DNA from: an uncultured Flavobacteriaceae bacterium
GTDB taxonomy: Bacteria; Bacteroidota; Bacteroidia; Flavobacteriales; Flavobacteriaceae
Reading direction: 5' to 3'
NCBI GenBank assembly: GCA_947501625.1
Contig: CANMWN010000002.1
Span: 620,001-684,000, forward strand
DNA length: 64,000 bases
Positions 58,094-64,000 of the stretch are shown piece after piece. The position numbers and the translations under genes are program-made. Below the pieces are notes generated by a model. The model searched no databases and had not been told where the DNA came from. It was given only the letters and a program-made list of their open reading frames with translations. Within the stretch, counting starts at the first letter, position 1, and each line of letters begins with the position of its first letter.

Positions 58094-60730
58094 TTACCCT
58101 AAAGATTTTAAACTCGTTTCTAAAGTTTCTATTTTAGCAAGCGCATCGGCTTCTTTTTTACGCTCATTGGCAATTACTTGCTCTGGAGCATTGTTTACAA
58201 ATCGCTCATTAGATAACTTTTTCTGAACCGAAATCAAAAAACCTTTGATGTATTTCAATTCTTCTTCTAGTTTTCCTTTTTCAGCAGCTACATCAATATT
58301 TTCTCCAAATGGAATAAAATATTCGTTAGACTTTATCCTAAAACTCAACGCACCTTCAACTTTAGCATCTACATAATTGATTGTTGATGCATTTCCTAAC
58401 TTCTCTATAACAGCATCGAAATTTGAATTCAATTTTTCATTATTCAATACCGATAATTCAATAGAATTCTTGAAAGCAATATTCTTATCTTTTCTTATCG
58501 CTCTTATTCCTGAAATAACTTCAGATGCAACTTTGAAGTCATTAACTATTGCTGTGTCAACATTATTTGCTTTTGGATATTTAGCAATTATCAATGCTTC
58601 TTCTGGAGATCTTTCAGAAATATAATGCCAAATTTCTTCCGTTAAGAAAGGCATAAATGGATGTAATACTTTTAGATTGTTTTCTAAAATACTAATAACC
58701 GTATCATAAGTCTTTGCATCAATTGGTTGTTGGTAAGCAGGTTTTACAATTTCTAATAACCATGAAGAAAAATCATCCATAATTAGTTTGTAAATTGCCA
58801 TTAAAGCATCTGATAATCGATATTTAGAAAAGTGATCTTCTATTTCATCCAATGCTTTTTGAAATTTAGACTCATACCATTCCAAACCAATTTCAGCAGC
58901 CTTTGGTTGTTCAATAGTTGCATCTACTTCCCAACCTGTTATCAGACGAAAAGCATTCCAAATTTTGTTAGCAAATCCTTTTCCTTGTTGACACAAATCT
59001 TCATCGAACATTAAATCATTTCCAGCAGCTGAACTTAATAACAATCCAACTCTTACACCATCTGCCCCATAATCCTCAATTAATTTCAAAGCATCTGGAG
59101 AATTACCTAATTGCTTAGACATTTTACGTCTTTGTTTATCTCTAACCAGTCCAGTTAAATAAACATTCTTAAATGGCTTCTCTCCTTTATATTCATATCC
59201 AGCGATAATCATTCTTGCAACCCAGAAAAATAAAATATCTGGACCAGTAACTAAATCATTGGTAGGATAATAATAGTTGATTTCTTCGTTTTCTGGATTT
59301 CTAATTCCGTCAAAAACAGACATTGGCCATAACCATGAAGAAAACCAAGTATCTAAAACATCTTCATCTTGTCTTAAGTCGGACACCAAAAGCGAAGTAT
59401 TATTTGTTTTTTCTTGAGCAAGCTTAACCGCCTCTTCTCTACTCTCAGCAACAACAAAATCTTCTTTACCTTCACCGTAGAAATATGCAGGAATCTGTTG
59501 TCCCCACCAAAGTTGACGAGAAATATTCCAATCTCTCACATTTTCCATCCAATAGCGGTAGGTATTTTCAAATTTCTTAGGATATAAGTTGATTTCAGTA
59601 TTCTCACCTAAAACAGCATCAATAGCAGGTTTTGCTAAATCTTTCATCTTTAAAAACCACTGATCTGAAAGTCTCGGTTCAATAACTGCTTTTGTTCTTT
59701 CTGAAGTGCCAACTTTATTAGTATGAACTTCAGTCTTAACTAAAACTCCTTTCGATTCTAATTCTTTTACAACTTCTTTTCGAGCTACAAAACGATCTTT
59801 CCCTTCATAATACAATCCGAATGAATTTAGTGAAGCATCATCATTAAAAATATCTATTACTTCTAATTGATGTTTATCTCCAAGATTTTTATCATTTTCA
59901 TCATGTGCTGGAGTTACCTTTAAACATCCTGTACCAAATTCAATATCAACATATTCATCTTCAATAATTGGAATAACTCTATTACACAATGGAACTATAG
60001 CCTTTTTCCCTTTCAAATGAGCAAAACGCTCATCATTAGGATTGATACAAATTGCTGTGTCACCAAAAATTGTTTCTGGTCTTGTAGTTGCAATTGTTAA
60101 AGTATCGTTCGAGCCTTCAATTTTATATTCTAAATAATATAGATTCCCTTGTCTTTCTTCATGTATAACTTCCTCATCAGACAATGTTGTCTTCGCTTCT
60201 GGATCCCAATTTACCATTCTGTAACCACGATAAATAAAACCTTTGTTATACAAATCAACAAAAACTTTAATTACAGATTCAGACATTTCTGGATCCATGG
60301 TGAATTTTGTTCTATCCCAATCACAAGATGCACCCAACTTCTTTAATTGCTCCAATATTTTACCACCATATTCATTTTTCCAATCAAATGCATGTGCTAA
60401 AAACTCTTCTCTAGTTAAATCAGCCTTATCAATACCTTCATTTTTCAGTTTTGCAACAACTTTTGCTTCAGTTGCAATAGATGCATGGTCAGTTCCAGGA
60501 ACCCAACAAGCATTATAACCTTTCAGCCTTGCTCTACGGATTAAAACATCTTGAATCGTATTATTCAACATATGTCCCATATGTAAAACTCCAGTAACAT
60601 TTGGAGGTGGAATTACTATAGTATATGCCTCTTTTTCATTAGGTTCAGAATGAAAGTAATTATGCTTCATCCAGTAGTCATACCACTTCTTTTCTACCTC
60701 TACAGGGCTATATTTTGCGGGAATATTCAT
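58094..60730 (-). CDS. valS: Valyl-tRNA synthetase
   Basis: Class I synthetase with editing domain; 878 residues from ATG 60730 ([19 protein letters not shown]). The HIGH motif is [19 protein letters not shown], the CP1 editing domain includes [19 protein letters not shown], and the KMSKS loop reads [18 protein letters not shown]. The C-terminal helical arm (about 805-878) is a coiled coil that binds tRNA. A frame upstream to 60772 would put coding sequence across the promoter and is rejected. Convergent with the tiny lipoprotein gene. Confidence 0.97.
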   Translation of the reverse strand: MNIPAKYSPVEVEKKWYDYWMKHNYFHSEPNEKEAYTIVIPPPNVTGVLHMGHMLNNTIQDVLIRRARLKGYNACWVPGTDHASIATEAKVVAKLKNEGIDKADLTREEFLAHAFDWKNEYGGKILEQLKKLGASCDWDRTKFTMDPEMSESVIKVFVDLYNKGFIYRGYRMVNWDPEAKTTLSDEEVIHEERQGNLYYLEYKIEGSNDTLTIATTRPETIFGDTAICINPNDERFAHLKGKKAIVPLCNRVIPIIEDEYVDIEFGTGCLKVTPAHDENDKNLGDKHQLEVIDIFNDDASLNSFGLYYEGKDRFVARKEVVKELESKGVLVKTEVHTNKVGTSERTKAVIEPRLSDQWFLKMKDLAKPAIDAVLGENTEINLYPKKFENTYRYWMENVRDWNISRQLWWGQQIPAYFYGEGKEDFVVAESREEAVKLAQEKTNNTSLLVSDLRQDEDVLDTWFSSWLWPMSVFDGIRNPENEEINYYYPTNDLVTGPDILFFWVARMIIAGYEYKGEKPFKNVYLTGLVRDKQRRKMSKQLGNSPDALKLIEDYGADGVRVGLLLSSAAGNDLMFDEDLCQQGKGFANKIWNAFRLITGWEVDATIEQPKAAEIGLEWYESKFQKALDEIEDHFSKYRLSDALMAIYKLIMDDFSSWLLEIVKPAYQQPIDAKTYDTVISILENNLKVLHPFMPFLTEEIWHYISERSPEEALIIAKYPKANNVDTAIVNDFKVASEVISGIRAIRKDKNIAFKNSIELSVLNNEKLNSNFDAVIEKLGNASTINYVDAKVEGALSFRIKSNEYFIPFGENIDVAAEKGKLEEELKYIKGFLISVQKKLSNERFVNNAPEQVIANERKKEADALAKIETLETSLKSLG

Positions 60731-60761
60731 TTTTGGTCTGATGTTTGCTATTAACAGATTG

Positions 60762-60769
60762 CAAATGTA
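60762..60769 (-). promoter_or_regulatory. -7 promoter box before valS
   Basis: Minus-strand TACATTTG (CAAATGTA on the plus strand) matches TAnnTTTG, 31 bases before the chosen valS ATG at 60730. Confidence 0.6.
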
Positions 60770-60846
60770 CAATTATAAGGTTTGATTGTAAAACATTTTG
60801 AAAACAAAAAAAAAGTACTAATTTTACAAACTTAAACAAGTAAATT

Positions 60847-61287
60847 ATGAAAAAAATAGCGATATTATTATTCGTAAGTGTATTCACCTTAAGTCTGAAT
60901 GCACAAGAAAAAGCAGCCAAAGTTGATGGTCCTGTTTTTGAATTCGAAAAAGAAACTATTGATTACGGAAAAATTGAAAAAGATTCGGATGGTGAAAGAA
61001 CTTTTGTATTCACCAATGTAGGTAATCAACCTTTAGTTATTGATAAAGTGAAAGGAAGTTGTGGATGTACGGTTCCAACAAAGCCTGAAAAACCAATAAT
61101 GCCTGGAGAAAAAGGAGAAATTAAAGTAAAGTATGCTACCAATAGAGTTGGTGGGTTTTCTAAAACTGTAACAATTACTTCTAATGCTGTTGGTGAGCCA
61201 ACCAAAAGAATTAGAATTAAAGGTATTGTTCTAAAACCTGAATCTTCTAGTATAGTAGAAAAGAAAAAATCATTAATATCAAATTAA
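60847..61287 (+). CDS. DUF1573 exported protein
   Basis: 146 residues, signal peptide to about residue 18 (SLNAQ), followed by a single immunoglobulin-like DUF1573 domain: FEFEKETIDYGKIEKDSDGE, TFVFTNVGNQPLVIDKVKGS, CGCTVPTKPEKPIMPGEKGE and KTVTITSNAVGEPTKRIRIK. The CGCT pair is typical of the family. Periplasmic or surface; function unknown. It stands alone, closed by a terminator. Confidence 0.93.
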   Translation: MKKIAILLFVSVFTLSLNAQEKAAKVDGPVFEFEKETIDYGKIEKDSDGERTFVFTNVGNQPLVIDKVKGSCGCTVPTKPEKPIMPGEKGEIKVKYATNRVGGFSKTVTITSNAVGEPTKRIRIKGIVLKPESSSIVEKKKSLISN

Positions 61288-61306
61288 TTTTATTTGATCA
61301 AAACCT

Positions 61307-61338
61307 AAAAAAAGCATCTCAATTGAGATGCTTTTTTT
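61307..61338. terminator. Bidirectional terminator between the DUF1573 and aspartyl protease genes
   Basis: AGCATCTCAA (61313-61322) and TTGAGATGCT (61323-61332) form a perfect palindrome with A-run before and T-run after. It serves both convergent genes, and the right end overlaps the stop of the minus-strand gene. Confidence 0.9.
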
Positions 61339-62674
61339 AATTCAATAAATCTTCTAGTACAAGTTCAAAACTCAACTCCTGGTCATTTCTATTTATCAAT
61401 AATCTAACTTTCTTTCTTTCCTTAGCGTAAAACTTTCTATGCAATTCCTGCAAACTAAAATTATAGGCATATATACCATTTATTTTAACTAATATATCTC
61501 CTTTTCTTATTCCCAACTTTTCGGCAGGTGATTCTTCACGTACTTGAAAAATTCTATAAATAGGCTTTAGTTCATACTTATAATTATAATCAAACACTAC
61601 TGTATTACTTTCTTTGGTTTCATTGTCTTTAGATACTGTAAACTCAGCATTTGAACGTCTTTTAACTATTTCTTTGCCATAATGCATCAGTTCTATACCA
61701 CTTAAATTGTAACCAAATTCTTCCTTAAATAAACTATTCTTTTTCAAAGTCAATCTCTTACGAGGATAATCAAATACAACTTTAAAGCGTTTTAGAATAT
61801 TACCACCAATACTTCCATTTCTTTTTTTAAATTTTTTAGCATAAATAGTAGAAACAGAATCTAAATAAGCAACATTTGGCTCTTCAAAAACAAAACTTTT
61901 TAATGAAAACGATTTTAATTTACTCCGTCTCCCAAATATATTTCCACTCAATCCTTGACCAATAAAATCTTTAAATGATTTCTTAGGAGTCTTTATGTGC
62001 TCATCTTCGAACAACCAAACGGAATCAGAACCTCCTGAATCTATCAATAAATTAACTATCAACTCTTTATTCATTGGTTCGATAACTTTCGCTTTCGCTT
62101 GTATATATGGTTTACTTTTATAAAACTCAAGGTCAAATTTCTCACATTTTCTACAACGCCTATAACGGTATTTTCTAGGCTTTGTAAATGTTATCCTCTT
62201 AAGTGCATAATCTATGGTAACAACAAAATCTTTTAAAAGTGTATAACCGATGAGACCATGGACTGGAATTCCCAATTTTGAAGAAAATTCTAAATCATTA
62301 TTATAAACTATATATAAATCTTGATTTGGTGAATAAATACTTCCAAGTTTAAATCTATTCTGTTTAGAATGCAAGGCTTCTACAGGGTCTCCTCCACCCA
62401 AACCTCTAATTGTGATTGTTTTTACATTATTAACTTGTAAAGAATCTGCAGCAGTCAAATTGAAAATGACAGGATTTTTAACTCCCGAATCTAAAATAAA
62501 AGTCAATTCACTTCCATTTACTTCTAAAGGAAGAATAATTAAATTATTAATCAATTTAAAATTAGTTGTATAATAATCTTTACCTCCAAGCATTCTAAAC
62601 TCTTGTCCTTGAACAATATTGAATGAAAACAAGAAAACAATTAATACTATAATATGGCGAAGAAGTAACTTCAA
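61337..62674 (-). CDS. Exported two-lobed retropepsin-like aspartyl protease with PDZ domain
   Basis: 445 residues. Signal peptide to about residue 23 (NIVQGQ). Two aspartyl-protease-type halves follow: the first with FILDSGVKNPVI (D62-S63-G64) and GLIGYTLLKDFVVTIDY, the second with NLLIDSGGSDSVWLF (D212-S213-G214) and GSIGGNILKRFKVVFDY. A PDZ domain (about 370-440) has EESPAEKLGIRKGDILVKIN. A Cys pair RRCRKCEKF joins the halves. Active sites of pepsin type need D-T/S-G, so catalysis is plausible but unproven. Start is TTG at 62674; no ATG is nearby in frame. Confidence 0.87.
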   Translation of the reverse strand: MKLLLRHIIVLIVFLFSFNIVQGQEFRMLGGKDYYTTNFKLINNLIILPLEVNGSELTFILDSGVKNPVIFNLTAADSLQVNNVKTITIRGLGGGDPVEALHSKQNRFKLGSIYSPNQDLYIVYNNDLEFSSKLGIPVHGLIGYTLLKDFVVTIDYALKRITFTKPRKYRYRRCRKCEKFDLEFYKSKPYIQAKAKVIEPMNKELIVNLLIDSGGSDSVWLFEDEHIKTPKKSFKDFIGQGLSGNIFGRRSKLKSFSLKSFVFEEPNVAYLDSVSTIYAKKFKKRNGSIGGNILKRFKVVFDYPRKRLTLKKNSLFKEEFGYNLSGIELMHYGKEIVKRRSNAEFTVSKDNETKESNTVVFDYNYKYELKPIYRIFQVREESPAEKLGIRKGDILVKINGIYAYNFSLQELHRKFYAKERKKVRLLINRNDQELSFELVLEDLLN

Positions 62675-62818
62675 AAGTTAAAGATTTAAAAAAATCAATT
62701 TAGAAAATAAGTTTGAACAAATAAAAACTTTATGAAAAGTTTAACCTTTCAAAAAATCACTTAAAAAAGGCAATTGAATTGGATAAAATTTTGCAATTTT
62801 GTTTAAAATTTTAATCGA

Positions 62819-64000
62819 ATGCCAAAAACATCAGTCAAAGGAAATTCAATGCCCGAATCTCCTATCCGTAAGTTAGTTCCTTATGCTGAAAACGCTATAA
62901 AACAAGGGAAAACAATTTATCATTTAAATATTGGGCAACCTGATATTAAAACTCCTGAAATTGCTTTAGATGCTGTATCTACACACTCTCTTAAAATTAT
63001 TGCTTATACAAGATCAGAAGGGTCGGAAAAATATAGAACTAAAATTGCAAACTATTATAGTAAACATGACATTCATGTTAATCATGATGATATAATTGTG
63101 ACAACTGGAGGTAGTGAAGCGTTACTCTTTGCATTTGGAAGTATTATGGATATTGATGATGAAGTGATTATTCCAGAGCCTTTTTATGCCAACTACAATG
63201 GTTTTTCAACCGCCTCAGGCGTGAAAATTGTTCCTGTAATTTCAAAAATAGATAACAACTTTGCATTACCTCCTATAGAAGAATTCGAAAAACTAATAAC
63301 ACCAAAAACTAAGGCTATACTTATTTGTAATCCTGGAAATCCAACTGGATATTTATATTCTAAAGAAGAAATAAAAAAATTAGCTCAAATAGTAAAAAAA
63401 CATGATTTGTTTTTAATTGCCGATGAAGTATATAGGGAGTTTGCCTATGATGGTGTAGAACATTACTCAATTTTACAAGAAAATGATTTAACTGAACATG
63501 CAATCATTATTGATTCAGTTTCTAAACGATATAGCATGTGTGGTGCAAGAATTGGCTGCTTGGTAACAAAAAATAAAGAAGTTATTAAAACTGCTTTAAA
63601 GTTTGCTCAGGCAAGACTAAGTCCACCTACATTAGCACAAATTGCTTCTGAAGCTGCACTAGATACGCCTCAGAGTTATTTTGATGAAGTTAAGGAAGAG
63701 TATGTAAAAAGAAGAAATACGCTTATCAATGAATTACAAAAAATTGAAGGGGTTAAAGTAGCTAAGCCCAAAGGTGCATTTTATTGTATTGCTGAATTGC
63801 CTGTCAAAAATTCTGATAGATTTGCGCAATGGTTATTAGAGTCATTTGATGTTGATGGCGAAACAATTATGGTTGCTCCTGCTGCTGGTTTTTACTCTAC
63901 TCCTGGAGTTGGTTTAAATCAAATTAGAATAGCATACGTTCTAAATGAAACTAGTTTAAAAACTTCAGTAAATATATTAAAAGAAGCTCTTAAAGTTTAT
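62819..64000 (+). CDS. PLP-dependent class I/II aminotransferase (3' end cut by window)
   Basis: 394 codons from ATG 62819 to the window end without a stop; probably only a few codons are missing. A second possible ATG is at 62849. Fold type I aminotransferase: YHLNIGQPDIKTPEIAL, TGGSEALLFAFGSIM, ICNPGNPTGYLYSKEEI, LIADEVYREFAYDG and the PLP lysine in DSVSKRYSMCGARIGC (K236). KFAQARLSPPTLAQI and a GVGLNQIRIAYV end complete the pattern. Substrate (aspartate, alanine or aromatic) is not determined. Confidence 0.93.
   Translation, partial: MPKTSVKGNSMPESPIRKLVPYAENAIKQGKTIYHLNIGQPDIKTPEIALDAVSTHSLKIIAYTRSEGSEKYRTKIANYYSKHDIHVNHDDIIVTTGGSEALLFAFGSIMDIDDEVIIPEPFYANYNGFSTASGVKIVPVISKIDNNFALPPIEEFEKLITPKTKAILICNPGNPTGYLYSKEEIKKLAQIVKKHDLFLIADEVYREFAYDGVEHYSILQENDLTEHAIIIDSVSKRYSMCGARIGCLVTKNKEVIKTALKFAQARLSPPTLAQIASEAALDTPQSYFDEVKEEYVKRRNTLINELQKIEGVKVAKPKGAFYCIAELPVKNSDRFAQWLLESFDVDGETIMVAPAAGFYSTPGVGLNQIRIAYVLNETSLKTSVNILKEALKVY

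Noticed and set aside
1-64000. tRNA, rRNA, riboswitch, IS or prophage elements
   Set aside because: I looked through all intergenic gaps for cloverleaf or conserved motifs, terminal repeats, transposase or integrase signatures and found none. A covariance-model search would be needed for weakly conserved RNAs.

Overview
The window looks like chromosomal core DNA from a low-GC member of the Bacteroidota, almost certainly the family Flavobacteriaceae. The evidence is a GldI-type gliding lipoprotein, a PorP/SprF-like type IX secretion (T9SS) protein next to a very large protein with a gliding-type C-terminal sorting domain, a second protein with a type A sorting tail, CarboxypepD_reg/TonB receptors, DUF6090/DUF6452/DUF6048-type proteins, and repeated promoters of the Bacteroidota form TAnnTTTG. 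The genus cannot be resolved by eye. I see no tRNA, rRNA, CRISPR array, insertion sequence or prophage. Genes are tightly packed: the longest gene-free stretch is 183 bases (32976-33158), and no gap exceeds 300.

Layout. 42-2755 (minus): lgt, yidD, cysS. 2878-7503 (plus): a chained run of meaB-like GTPase, GT2 glycosyltransferase, tandem LAB_N membrane protein, GT39 glycosyltransferase and an unknown membrane protein, facing a PAP2 phosphatase; this looks like a lipid-carrier glycan transfer locus. 8081-11470 (minus): DHH phosphoesterase, gldI and two more lipoprotein prolyl isomerases, one a cyclophilin-FKBP fusion. 11561-20786: ndk, a STAS-like protein, DUF721/recF, a TPR protein, ribH, mutL, two rhomboids and a membrane EEP hydrolase. 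20868-25854: the giant T9SS substrate and its PorP/SprF partner. 25865-32975: acyltransferase, mtaB, lytic transglycosylase, half-size TauE, nitronate monooxygenase, mnmA. 33159-39139: DUF6090 protein, TonB receptor, hydrolase, YwqK-like repeat protein, haem-binding domain protein. 39215-44590: purB, lipoprotein, His-rich exported protein, a TonB receptor with an acidic/His loop (probably for a metal), and a T9SS type A protein. 44594-51556: lhgO, UMF1 transporter, M48 lipoprotein, msrB, DUF1572, rocD, and an ECF sigma factor with a small membrane partner. 51673-57902: rlmD-like methyltransferase, DUF6452/DUF6048 pair, 2OG oxygenase, AHSA1, SUI1, nucleoside phosphorylase and a Ca3427-like PBP2 protein. 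57930-64000: tiny lipoprotein, valS, DUF1573 protein, two-lobed aspartyl protease with PDZ, and a PLP aminotransferase cut by the window end.

The most interesting items are: the lipid-linked glycan operon, with an internally duplicated LAB_N protein and an uncharacterised membrane protein carrying an EEISWGQR motif; a MutL whose endonuclease motifs are degenerate; a candidate metal-uptake cluster; and a nucleoside phosphorylase next to a cytoplasmic PBP2-fold protein. Several genes start at TTG or GTG. Function assignments rest on reading motifs in the translated sequence; no database search was run.
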